DNA of 64,000 nucleotides from Diaporthe sp. PMI_573 (Eukaryota > Ascomycota > Sordariomycetes > Diaporthales > Diaporthaceae): assembly GCA_021399435.1 (NCBI GenBank), contig JAJTUP010000006.1:434001-498000 (forward strand), read 5' to 3'. The notes beneath the pieces were generated by a model. The model worked only from the letters and a program-made list of their open reading frames with translations. It searched no databases and was not told the DNA's origin. Within the stretch, counting starts at the first letter, position 1. Each line of letters opens with the position of its first letter. This document shows, piece by piece, positions 11,592 through 23,024 of this stretch. The position numbers were made by a program, and so were the translations under genes.

Positions 11592-12937
11592 GGCCGTAAT
11601 AATGACGGACAGAGAAGAGCGAGCCAGGGTAAAGAGCGGAGCCTCAAGTCCGACCTCCGCGAACTGCGCGAGCACTGGCGATCTATCAGGCGGAAGGGCT
11701 CATCCTCTGGCTCTAGAGATGCCTAAGAATACGCTGGTGAATACACGGGCTGGGGACAGGTTTGAAGCGGAATCCAGTGTCTACACAGTAGGGCAAGCAG
11801 CAGCAATGGCAAGGAGGGGGAAATGGGGCATGCATGGCGTTCAAGGGGTTCTTATCAGGTTCCGGTTCGGCTCCACGAGTACATAGCAACATTCTTTAAT
11901 GCGGTCCCTCGCCAGCGGCATCGTATCGTAGCATTACTACTCGAAATCAATTGAAGGCATATCTGAGGCGTAGCCCCTTCGCCTGAGAAGAGCCATAGAG
12001 AAGGAGAATGGACCCCGACCCCCCCAACCCCCTTGCCTTTGCCCGCTCTAGTCGGCTCACAGTCTACCTAGTCTATGGCCGGCAGTGGCTCATCATCAAC
12101 GCGGGGCTGACTCACATAGCTTCGCTTCACCCAAATCGACGGCCATTCCGAGATCGAGTAGTGATGACGCGGGCGTCAGACCTGACAACCTTGGAAGGTA
12201 CATTTAAAAGAACCCGGAGTTCTTAGTAACAAGATATAGATGGACAAGGGGACAACGAGATTTTTGAAGCTATTCGGAAACTACTGTCGCAGACGCTAAG
12301 GCCTGAACAAGGCCTCCTTCGAAGGACAAATTAGGACTCAGCCACCTGCATTATTTTCAAGCACGCTCGAGCGAAAACTTCGCGGAGATCTCTGGCTCGA
12401 CAAAACGGTCATGTGATATGTCTCAATCTATGGCACCGCCATGTGGATAGCGAGACAAAGCCTCGCTAGTACGCACATGGCACCTGTCAAGCCTCGAGGC
12501 TAACGGCCTGAACGTCAACGCCAGATCTTCGAGAAGGCCGCTAGAAGGGTCATAGAGACGGCTGTGCCTCCGGCGGACTTCTACCGGGCAAGAGCCGCTC
12601 TGTCTGGGGAATCCGGAGCTGTTCGGCCATTGGCTCGGCGTTACTTGGTGATGCCCTCGATTCTGATCGGTCCCTTCGGGCTAGCATGAGCGGGAGTCGT
12701 CATAACATGCTTGGTGCCTTTCCGTTGCTCACGAGGTTGATTCTCGAAGGCCGCTAGAAGGTGATGAAGACGTCTATTTAAGGATGAGTATTTCTGCCTT
12801 TGCTAGTCGTTTGCTTCTCTGATATGTTGTCAGTGTATCAATTCAAACATACATCCCAAGAGCTTAAACTGAAGAACAACTCAAGACACACGAATATCAT
12901 CTAAAGAGACACAAAGAGTGTATACCAACATTCCAAT
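11592..12937. other. Intergenic region with a TATA-like element
   Basis: 1.35 kb without a gene. A degenerate ~20-bp sequence (AAGGCCGCTAGAAGG core) occurs at about 12534 and again at about 12747, possibly a transposon relic. A TATA-like TATTTAAG lies at about 12774, some 160 bp before the secreted-protein start, and probably marks its promoter. Confidence 0.45.
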
Positions 12938-13911
12938 ATGCATTTCAACATCATCAGCCTCGTGGCCATTGTCCTGTCACCTCATCTCACAACCGCAACA
13001 CCCATTGCGTCCCCGAGAGGCGGAGGCGGTGCAACTGGAGGCGGGGGTGGTGCCTCCGCGGGTGGTTCCTCCGGAGGTGTTTCTTCCGGAGGAGGGGGCT
13101 TCTCCTCCGGTGGCTTCTCCGGCGGCTCCTCTGGCGGCCGTGGTGGAAGCTTCGGCGGTGGATATGGAGGAGGCTATACCTCGTCATCGTCATCGTCTGG
13201 GCGCGGCGGCAGCTTCGCAATCGGGGCCCTAACAGGCTACGTCGGTGGCATATGGTACGTTTTTTGCGCCCCCCCCTTTTTTTTTTACCATGCCTGCTTT
13301 CCCTTGCTTACATCCATATAGGGTCGGCCATGGTCCGCACTACGGAGGAGCAAGTGGCGGGTCGTACTTTGAGGAACCCCCGGCCGACTGCATCGTCGCG
13401 AAGGCCGTGAACGAGGAGCTCAAGCCGAGCGTGGACTGCTTCTACTCCTGGGAGCACTGGCACGAGGACAACTTCCTCTTCTACGTCATCCGCATCACGC
13501 CCACCGGCCAGAACAGCGAGGGTTGGGCTCAGGGAGTGCGGGACAACATCAAGGGCGAGGTAAGCTTGAATAAATCCCATCCGTATCTGCATAATGTGAT
13601 AACTTACGTTCTAACTCGCGGCAAAGTGCGGATCCGGTCATGTCGACTACTTCCCTAGCAGCGGCCGGTTCCACAACGTCAACGAGGAGTTCGGAGAGCC
13701 GCGCACGATCAACGGCACCACCTTCCACGGCCTGGAGATGACCGTCCCCCTGAGGAAATGGAGCCCCGGCGAGGACGAGAAATCCTGTGTTAAAACGGCT
13801 ATCGAGAAGGCCGCGTGTGGTGTTGACCTCAGCTTCGTAAACGGGTCTTGCTACCAAAAACCGGGGACTCTACTTGCACCTGTCACCATCAAGGGTGAAA
13901 CTGGGAAGTGA
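12938..13911 (+). CDS. Secreted glycine-rich protein with Cys-containing C-terminal domain
   Basis: Join of 12938-13254, 13322-13559 and 13627-13911, 279 residues. Residues 1-21 form a signal peptide. Residues ~28-95 are almost entirely Gly/Ser, like structural cell-wall proteins. A TGYVGG patch follows, then a folded-looking domain of about 165 residues with five Cys (two before CFYSW, then CGSG, SCVKT and AACG) and many aromatic residues; a last Cys lies near the end. Intron 1 has an unusual C8T10 polypyrimidine run just after the donor. I do not recognise the C-terminal domain. A secreted or wall-associated role is inferred from the signal peptide and Gly-rich tract only. Confidence 0.75.
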
Positions 13912-14179
13912 CTTGTAGCCTGGCTCGGGCTATTGGGAACGTTCGCCATCGTTGCGGTGATTTTGATTCCAGGAAGTCCTTGACTGTTACTTCCAAGTGG
14001 CAGGAAATCAAAGGAGATGAATTCGCTTTCGAGCAGGTCCATCACGATGTTTGTGCTTCATACGCTTTAGTAATTCATCTCAATACCCAAAGGAAGGCAT
14101 AGGATACAACGACTGCTGCAACGTGCAAACCCACATGATAGAAAACCTCAAACTCAGAAGCAAAAGCGAAATCCCCTAC

Positions 14180-15430
14180 TCATCCATTGACTGCCTTGTT
14201 TATCTCCGGATGTGGATTCGACCATGAATCAAAACCGGTCGCCTCCTGACTCACATCATTCAGGCCATAAGCATAGGACCCATCATCATGGACCGTCGTC
14301 CGTCTCATATCTCTCTTGAACCGCGCCTCAAACGGGCCCCCCGTCGCCCTGTGCAGGACCGCCCGGTTGTCCCAGATGATCATGTCCCCAAGGCCCTCCC
14401 AGCCCACGGACGTGACATACTTGGGCTGCGTGACGTGTTCATACAGCCTCCCGATCAGCTCGCCAGACTCCGCCCTGTCCATCCCCTCGACGTAGCACAG
14501 GTGCGCCCCCACATACAAACTCATCCTCTCGGACGGCTCGTGGACCTGCGCCATCCTGTGCCGGGCCATGGGCCCCGCCTCCGGGTCCAGGTCCTTGAAG
14601 TACTCCGGGTCCGCGAGCTTGCGCGAGTGGGATATGGAGTGCGCGCCGACCAGCCCTGCATCCCCGCCGGCACCGAGAAGCCGCGCGCGCGTCTCCTGGT
14701 CCAGATCGTCCCACGCCGTCCGGGCGTCCGCGAACTCGGTGTTCCCGCCCTCGCCCTGGGGTGGGATGATCACCGCCCGCAGCAGCGAGTACGAGGAGCG
14801 CCTGGGGTTGAAGCTGCTGTCCACGTGGAACAGCGCGTTGCCCTTGTTGTAGTGCGCGCGCGGGTGGTCGGGCGGGACGATGTCGCCCTCGGCGTCGAGG
14901 TTGCCCGCGTCGAAGAGCTCGAGGTGCTCGTAGCGGAGCTTGCGGCCTGGTGTGAGGTACCGCTTGATGTTGTCTAGCTCGCCTAACTTCCTGCTGAAGG
15001 CGACGTGTGTGTCGTCTGTGAGGCCGGTGCGGCGGAAAACGACGAAGCCGTACTGTACCATGGTTAGACAATCTTGTGAGGTAGTGAGATCCGGTCTGAT
15101 AATTGGCGAATTGTTCTGCCAAGAGAGAAATATTTCCTTCATGGTTCGCAATGCTCATCTTGATTTGTCCGCTACCATCTCCTGCTAATGCCCGTTGGCA
15201 GTTGGCAGTATTGTGACATTGATACAAGCTTTGGGCTGGAGTCGCCCCTGGAGAAGCACCATAGACACAGGTTAGTGACTTCGTACCTTGGCCAAAGCAG
15301 CCTTTATCTCAGCAAATTGCGCATCAGACAGGTTTTCGAAATCCACCCCTTCGATCTCGGCTCCAAATGTAGGATGAAGCTCTTTCACCGTGAGCCCCTC
15401 AGGCGAAGGCTCTTGGATGGTGCCTGGCAT
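14180..15430 (-). CDS. TfdA/TauD-family 2-oxoglutarate dioxygenase
   Basis: Minus-strand join of 15430-15287 and 15052-14180, 338 residues. The Fe(II) site is visible as HVDSSF (His-x-Asp, about residues 134-136) and the distal His in VLHRATGG (about 293), followed by the Arg residues that bind 2-oxoglutarate (FKRDMRRT). The family includes alpha-ketoglutarate-dependent 2,4-D and taurine dioxygenases; fungal members oxidise sulfonates or aryloxy and other small acids, so the substrate cannot be named. The 234-bp intron is long for this genome but joins AALAK to YGFVVF exactly as the family requires, in phase 0. It has no signal peptide and so is probably cytosolic. Confidence 0.88.
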
Positions 15431-16198
15431 TTCTGAAGAATGTCTTGTCTGAATATATGTCTGTGTGCGAGTAACGCCTGAAAATCAGGAACTTGCCACC
15501 AAATGTATATTTATGGTACACAATGGTCGAGGGAATTCTAAATGCCTTTATAGAGATGTTCTATAGCCATGTATACCGTCTGCCAGTGCGGGCATCTAAA
15601 ACCGCCATTTGCCGGATGACAGTAAGGCGGGGTGCGGGGGGCCGCTCTGCCTCAATGGCAAGCTGCTCAATGCCGCGGGTGTAGCTGTCCGGCCTAGGAG
15701 AAGATTGCCGTCTCACTATGAGAGACGGCCTTGCCAGGAACGAGTTTCTATTGCGCTGGAGAAATGTAAGCCCGGCCAGGGCTGTTGCTCCTGGGATCGC
15801 CGGCAAACCTTTCCGAGTTTGCGATTCGGAGCTCTGGTGCAAGCATGTCTGTTTTCCAAGAACGCCTGCCCTCTCTAACATCATCTCCAATGTCTTCTGG
15901 TTCTGGGAAGAGACAGCTCATATGTCCATGGTAAAGAAGCGGGTCAGGCCTCGATAACCACGCAACATCGCCTGCCACAAACCAGCGACTCAGCTGGCCG
16001 CTCTCCCATGATCCAAGTGTCAAAATCCAGGTTATTGGAAGCCATTCCTACCGGACACGAGGCATCCCGCTTGGAGGAGCCACATGTAGCTACGAAGAGA
16101 TTGTGTAGTTGGCGAAGGCTCTTCCGCTACAGCCTTCATGCGACGGATCACGCTGAGGGTGACCGTCGAATAACCGTCTGAAAGGATGATGGGTGAGG
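15431..16198. other. Intergenic region, nothing recognised
   Basis: 768 bp containing the dioxygenase promoter and the cyclin C 3' flank. Short frames on both strands look fortuitous. Confidence 0.5.
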
Positions 16199-17365
16199 TC
16201 AGCCCTTGTCCAACCCTCTTGCCTTGATGAAGCGCACGATCTGCTCACGCGTGAGTTTATCATTGTACTGCTCCTGGCAATCATAGAACGAGATCAGTTC
16301 CTGAGTGCAGTCGACCATGCCCTCGATGTCCATACTACTTTCGGCAAGCCACAGACCGAAACGCTGTACTTTCGAATACCGCTCGCCTTTCTCCTTGGTG
16401 AGCGCCGCCGACTGCGCAGCGGTTGCTGCATCTACCGGTGTCTGTCCCGGGGGCGCGCCCGGTGTGGGCGTCTGTCGCGCCTGAGCTTGTGCAAGGGCCG
16501 CGGTCACTGCGTTGATTCCAGCCATGTTGGGCTGGCCCATGGCACTGCCAGACCCTTGAGCCGTGCCACCTTGGCTGCTGTTCTGCGAGGGCCGAAACAG
16601 GATGGCGAGCAGGATCGCGGTGAGCGCAATTGTGTGCGGTGGATATATGAGTGGAAGGTCGGTCATGTAATGGTCGTTAACGATGGACCAGGCGAGTGTC
16701 ACCTCGTCCTGGGTTAGGTTGAGGCTGGACTGCAGGCTGGTCAGGGTACGGTAGGGTTGGTGTACAATGAGGTGCGAGTTCATTTCGGATATGAGCCAAA
16801 ATTCGCACTCGCCTATCTTGGACGGGTCGTTATAGAGTTGCATATCTGCGGTATTCGGACCTCTTGTCAGCATCCTTGCGCTAGCTCGGGGTTTTGTCTC
16901 GTCCCGTGTTGGTTGGAGGCCACCATACCTGTCCACAGACTCCTGGCCTCCTGGTTCACCAACCTGATGTGCTGAGGACACTCCTCCATCTTGCAAGCTA
17001 GGTATAGGGCGGTGGTGATGACAAGGAATGGGTTTGTCTTCCTGATCTCGACCTTGATGTAGAAGCGCTTGATGTAGACCTGGGCAGTGCCCATGGCCTG
17101 TTGCCTGACCCCGAGCCGTTTCCCGAGCCGGTTGATCTCTGCAGTCGACGGCAGAGGCTTGTCAGTGGCTCGAAAGTTACAGAAGGCTGCACCAGGGGCG
17201 CTCACGTTGGTTGAAGAAGATGTTCAGATGCCTCCACTGCGGCAGGCCGAAGCTCTGGACGAGACCCGGGTCTTCATCCTCGAGTCTCTGGCGCATCGAC
17301 GCCAGCTGCTCCTTGGTGAACTGCCAGTGTTTCCTCTGAGTTGAATCCCAGTAGTTGGCAGCCAT
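16199..17365 (-). CDS. ssn8: Cyclin C, Mediator kinase module (Ssn8)
   Basis: Minus-strand join of 17365-17206, 17138-16929 and 16845-16199, 338 residues. It starts [14 protein letters not shown], the hallmark N-terminus of C-type cyclins, and the first cyclin box contains [13 protein letters not shown]. The second box follows through [18 protein letters not shown]. An Ala/Gln/Pro-rich insert of ~45 residues (about 222-268) sits within the second box, typical of filamentous fungi. The protein pairs with Cdk8/Ssn3 in the Mediator kinase module, which phosphorylates the RNA polymerase II C-terminal domain and regulators. Both introns fall in phase 1 with good splice sites. It is divergent from the Sal1 carrier. 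Confidence 0.93.
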
Positions 17366-18262
17366 GCTGGAATAGAAACCGGGACAGGCTCACGGCACGG
17401 TGGCCGCAGCTTGGGTGTTGGGTAATGAGAAGTCCGGACGTGGGACCTGGACGACCTAGTCCGGTTGATGCTGCACACACGAGGCTGGGCACTGCAGCGT
17501 CTCTGCGTACAGGAACCAGACGTCGGCGTATCGGCTCCATGTCGGCCGCCGGAAGGCCCGCCAGGCTGGTCCAGGGGGACCCAAGCGGGGCTGTGTTACT
17601 ATTAGAAGACCCTGGTTGGCTCCGAGGGAAGCTTCAAGACAAAGCCCAGGAGGCAGCTCGTCCAGTAGTAAGATCGCCTCGGCCCGAGAAAGGAGAGACA
17701 GGTCATATCCCTGAACAAGGGGACGTGGGCCAAGGTGGGGTGCGCGAACCCGCGAGTGAGGGACTGGAAAAGTGGGTTTTTCTCATTGTCAGCAAACCTT
17801 GGGAAAGGAGGACCTGTCATTGGGGCCCAGGCAAGCCTGGCAGAGCAGGACCTTGGAAGTGACAGCTCTCCCCGTCTCCGCCGCTAACCACAACCATAAC
17901 CAGAGCCAAAACCGCTTAAACCAGCAACAGCACCTCGGATGACCGCATAGTCTGGATAGTCCCGCAACATCATCGCGCATACCCACGCAGCCCTGACCTT
18001 GCTCGACGAGAAAAGCTGAGCGACACGAGCCTCGACTGAACCACTCCCACTGCTTGACGACGCTTATCTCGTTGGTTCCGGATAGCACAACACCACAGGG
18101 CCGAACCATGATATAGGAACTATAACCGACCTTGCGCGATACTCCCGACTCCTCCCTCGGGTTTGGACAACATCTTTGCTCCCTTCGCGTCAACAAAGAC
18201 CTCGCCTACTCCATCGGTTGCACCGCCGACGACCCGCCTTGCGATGATATCGTAGTAGCCAC
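17366..18262. promoter_or_regulatory. Divergent promoter region, ssn8 / sal1
   Basis: About 0.9 kb between divergent genes. No defined operator is visible; an open frame at 17341-17862 is the antisense shadow of ssn8 exon 1 and leader. Confidence 0.45.
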
Positions 18263-21000
18263 ATGAAGATCACCCAAGTGGTCGAGGACTTTGAGATGGG
18301 AATGGAGGAATCACAGAACCAGCGCGACAACAGGGTCGAGGACCTGTGGAGGAAGCTGGACCCGCAGGGCACGGGGGAGCTGGACCTAAAGCGGCTCCAG
18401 AAGGGCCTGCGGAGGATAGACCATCGTCAGCTCGGACCAAGACTCGCTGTGTTGTGCACCAGACGGCCGGCTAACGCGCTAGGACAGCTATGAAGAACGC
18501 CGACGACCTGCTGGACGAGATTGTTAAGGTGGTCGACACCAACCGGGACGGCAAGATACAGTACGAAGGTAGGGTCTATCTGCCGGAGACTCGCGAGTTG
18601 AGCAAGCACTGATCCTGGTTGGCTGCTGTGCAGAGTTTCGTGTCTTTGTGGAGGCTGCTGAGCGCCAGCTGCTCCGTCTCTTCAAGTCCATCGATCGCAA
18701 TCACGATGGAAAGGTTGGCCGGGAGGAGCTGAGCGTGGCCTTCCAGAAGGCGGGGCTTGCCGTGCCCAAGAGACGGCTCTCTGGGTTCTTTGAAGAGGTC
18801 GACACGAACCATGATGGCTTCATCAGTTTCGACGAGTGGCGGTAAGCGACCTTTCTGACCATTCTGCCTTGAATTGCTGTGCCTTTTCCGTTTATCTCCT
18901 GTGCGTTGTCCTATGGCGATGTGGCTCGGTCGAGACGTCTCGTCTGTCTGCCGGCTGTGAGGCGGGACATAGTGGTACTTGTCTTGGGTCCGTCGACAAG
19001 TGCGAGGGCTCGCCAGGCAATGGTGGAGATTTTGGTCCAAGTCACTTGCAGCCGAACATTCAGGCGGCGACCAAGGTGATGTTTGTCAAGCGGACGGATG
19101 ACTAGTGGGAAGCGAGTTTCCAACCGGCCCCTCCCCTAAACTACCCATACTATCTATCCAGTGGCCATATGAATGGAGGCAGAAGCTGATCGATGGCTAT
19201 ACACACAGTGACTTTTTGCTGTTCATGCCCACCAACCCGAGCGGCTCACCCCTCGAGGCTGCATTATCATATTATTCTTCAATTGTTACTATTAATGCTG
19301 AAGGCGATTCTATGGTCACGGATGAGACACTCGAGGGCATAGGTACGACCGGCTTCCTTCTTCACGCACTTTTTGGCTCTATCCTCAGGCTTGCACAACC
19401 TGCCCCTCCTGATCCGTCTCCCAAAATCAACCAACCTGGAACACCGACCACAACCTCCCCGACCACCAACCCTTCCTCAGAATCGACCTTGTCTTCGAGA
19501 AAACCGCCCATCTCGTCACAACTCAAACCACCACTCGACGGCGAATCTTCGGCGACGGCAGTCAACAGCGACATGGCAGCTGCCTATGCCAACCACCCTC
19601 AACCTGCTGCGGGCAGCGTTCAAGGCACGATCCAGCAGGCGACTGGAGGCGCCGTCAGAACCCTCCAGGCCATGACCACAGCCACTTCGTTCGGCGGCGG
19701 CAGCAGCAGCGATTGCGGCGACGACTTTTTGGACATCCACGACCACCACCCCCAGCTGCAATGGCGCGAGATTGATGACGAGTGCGAGGATGAGCTTACA
19801 AAATCGAGACTGACCCAATACCTGCCTGAACCAGGTTACTTCCTTGCCGGTGCTCTCGCAGGCGGGATCTCGCGCACGGCGACAGCTCCCCTCGATCGCC
19901 TCAAGGTCTACCTGCTCGTCAACACCAACAACAAGGCCGGCGTCGCTGCTGATATTGCCAAGCAAGGCCAACCACTGGCCGCTGTCCGCACGGCTGGCAA
20001 GCCAATTGGCGATGCTATCCATGCCCTGTGGAAGGCTGGCGGGTTTCGCACATTCTTTGCAGGTAAGCAAAATACACTGCGCTCTCTGGGCCGACGGAGA
20101 TCGGTGTCTTTTCTTCCCCAGTATTGAATTATGCCGTCCTTGGTGCAGAGCTGACAATGACCACAGGCAATGGGCTGAACGTGATCAAAATCATGCCCGA
20201 AACTGCAATCAAGGTATGTTGCTGCGCACTGTTCCGAAACAGAGATAAATCTCAACTGACTGTCTGCAGTTTGGCTCGTACGAAGCTGCGAAGCGCACCC
20301 TCGCCACCCTCGAAGGCCACGACGATCCTACCATGATCAACCCCTACTCAAAGTTCGCTGCTGGCGGCGTGGCAGGCATGACTGCACAGTAAGTGTACTG
20401 CGCTACGCTCAGTAGATTGCGGTACAGCTGTTAACAGTTTTGGCCAGGTTCTGCGTGTACCCACTGGACACCCTCAAGTTCCGTCTGCAATGCGAAACTG
20501 TCGAAGGTGGTCTGACTGGCAACGCGCTACTCGTGCAGACCGCCAAGAAAATGGTCGCCGAGGGAGGCTTCCGGAGCGCGTACCGGGGCATCACTATGGG
20601 ACTGGTGGGCATGTTTCCTTACAGCGCAATCGACATGGGCACATTTGAGTTCCTGAAGAAGACCTTCACGCGATACAAGGCCCGCTACACTGGTCTCCAC
20701 GAGGAGGATGCGGCGCCTGGAAACGTTGTGACTGGTATCATCGGTGCGACTTCGGGTGCCTTTGGCGCAACCGTGGTCTACCCCCTCAATGTCCTTCGCA
20801 CACGGCTACAGACACAGGGCACGGTGATGCACCCACCGACCTATACCGGCATCTGGGACGTGGCCCGAAAGACGTACAGGAATGAAGGGTTACGAGGCAT
20901 GTACAAGGGACTGACGCCGAACCTGCTCAAGGTCGCACCGGCTCTCAGCATCACGTGGGTCGTCTACGAGAACTCGAAGGCTTTCCTTGGCCTCCATTGA
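18263..21000 (+). CDS. sal1: Ca2+-dependent mitochondrial ATP-Mg/Pi carrier (Sal1/SCaMC)
   Basis: Seven exons: 18263-18425, 18488-18568, 18634-18841, 19209-20062, 20167-20213, 20270-20388 and 20448-21000; 674 residues. The N-terminal half has four EF-hand loops (starting DPQGTGELD, DTNRDGKIQ, DRNHDGKVG and DTNHDGFIS); the first is degenerate. A Ser/Thr/Pro linker of ~110 residues leads to a C-terminal carrier domain with the three signatures PLDRLK, PLDTLK and PLNVLR. Family members exchange ATP-Mg for phosphate across the inner mitochondrial membrane when cytosolic Ca2+ rises. The third intron is long (367 bp). The start could be the in-frame ATG at 18296, giving a shorter and more family-like N-terminus. 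Confidence 0.92.
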
Positions 21001-22582
21001 AACGAGGACGGTGCTGCCTTGGAAGCTCTCGACGGAGGGTGGGAAACATTTGCAGATGCAATCTTCGAGGCAGTAACGGAAACCAATCTTTGCAGGAATG
21101 GGAGCCAACCAAGGCACCTTCTGCCTGACAAAAACAAATCAAGGTCTCATGGGATGGGGACCAAGAGGCGGAAGCGAACGGCGACTGCAAAGCAGTATGC
21201 ACAAAGGCATCTTCTAAGGCGTTTGAGAGAGGCGGGGCATGACTTGAGAACTGATTTGAATCCGGCATATGAGCTGATGTATGCCGTCGGCGTCGAGAAA
21301 CAAGGAAAGCAGAGTAGATTACAGATGATACCAGGAGAGGCACTTGTGGTGGACCAACAGCCGTCTGACGATGTACTGGACAGAGTAGGCGGCAAGAGTG
21401 GATTGCATACCATTCTAACGGCATCAAATGAAGTCGGATTTCAAAACGTATCGCACCGGCTCCGATGTCTGCAGCCGAAGCCTGCAGTCTGCTTATGCGG
21501 ATTGATTGCGTGATCTCGTCGAGTGGCCCCCAAAAGCGGGAAGCAAACGTGTCGAGCCAAGCTTGGACGAAAAGCAAGGTTGAGAAGTCGTCAGGCATGA
21601 CTTTGTCACACATAGTGGAGGCGTGTTGGTGGGTGAAGGTGTTCGTAAGAGAGATCCTTGCTACCACGACGGATTGGCCAATGAAGCCATTCCCGCAGCC
21701 TGACCCCTCTTTACTGCAAGCTTACTTGCAGCGGGATTAGTCTGGATGCGGACTAAATCATCGAGGCTACGGATCAGTGCCCACGCGTCGAGCGTCATTG
21801 TGCCTTTTCGGAAGGATATTGTCCCTTGCTTATGGGTGCTATCTCTCAGCGCTGAGGGGCAGAGGCTCTTATCGAGCTTCCTCTTTGGACACAGGCAAAT
21901 TACCGACTACGGAGTTCGGCGTAGGCGCGGCACCTGCAGCTGTACCAAGGCGTCTCGGAGTTGGAACCTTTTGTTCTCGTTGGCGGAGAGGGGTCCAGAA
22001 GAATTGTTCTGGAAATATGTCACCCACACCTCTCCAGCGCCCGCCTACGTTCCACCTTGCCCAGCCTTCCAAGATCCTTGGGGGATATCGTGCGATCTGC
22101 CAGGCTGACGAGGCGCCTTGTGTGATTCTCGTCTTAGCGCAACTCTATATCTTGTCCTCGACCCCATTCCCACGGCGCTGGGAGGGCTCCGTCGCCGCCT
22201 TACTCTATTTGTGAATAGCGAGCTCATTGACGCGGATCCTGCATGTCAGGCGAGTCGGTTTAAGGTTAGGTACATGTAATCGAGAGGGCCCTGCCGGGCT
22301 CAATTGTCCCGTCGGCGCGCTTTCTCTCTTGTCCTTTCTTACATCCTTCCTGCTCGGTGCCTACATGCACGTGGATCTCTTCCTGGACAACTGACGACGG
22401 CTTCAACCTGCGTCGTAATAGTTGGAACTGACCTCCCCATACTGTTGCCTTGTTCCAATTTTATCTCTCCACCCGGCAGTAAGCAAGCAACGCCAAGCGG
22501 ATCAACGTCTTTGCGCATCTAAGGTTCTAGGCTTGGCGGCCGTCGATAGTTTCAAAGCACTCCGCCAAGACGTTTCGGCACC
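21001..22582. other. Intergenic region, nothing recognised
   Basis: 1.58 kb. Short frames on both strands (for example 21019-21513) show no domain and look random. The last ~250 bp are the leader of the interrupted adhesin-like gene. Confidence 0.5.
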
Positions 22583-22730
22583 ATGCCGGCCTACCCTTAT
22601 TCAGACAACATGTACTCGGGCCTCGACGACTCAGACGTCGAAGATGAGCCGCGGGCGGACGGAGGCGGAAACAGAAACACGCATGGGTATGGACACGGTA
22701 CCGGTTTAGGAGCTTTTGCTGGCGGTGTTG

Positions 22731-22738
22731 GTGTTGGT
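22731..22738. repeat. Target site duplication, left copy
   Basis: GTGTTGGT directly before the left inverted repeat. It lies within a Gly/Val-coding GGTGTTGGT run of the host gene. Confidence 0.95.
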
Positions 22739-22759
22739 CAGTGATGTTATTGGATTGGA
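22739..22759 (+). repeat. hAT left terminal inverted repeat
   Basis: 21 bp, a perfect inverse match to 25791-25811. Confidence 0.95.
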
Positions 22760-23024
22760 GGCAATTTGGATTGGACTGGATTTGTCGGAAAATGGCTGGA
22801 CTGGATTTGGGTTTCTCGAAGATTTGGACTGGATTGGATTGATTGGCAACCAGCTCCTGGAGCTCCAATGGTCTAACCTGATAAGGCAAGAGCTAAGCCT
22901 AATTGAGTGGTCATGAGGAGTCTCCCGTCGCAGCTGCCGTCGCAGACCACGACACGACGCGCGAACTATCGTTCCGCTATTGGGTTAACATCCAACGCGT
23001 GCAGATTGCTACGCTATTAAAAGC

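Noticed and set aside
14288..15227. Long frames on both strands over the dioxygenase
   Set aside because: Shadows of a GC-rich coding region; only the minus-strand frame carries the Fe(II) and 2-oxoglutarate motifs.
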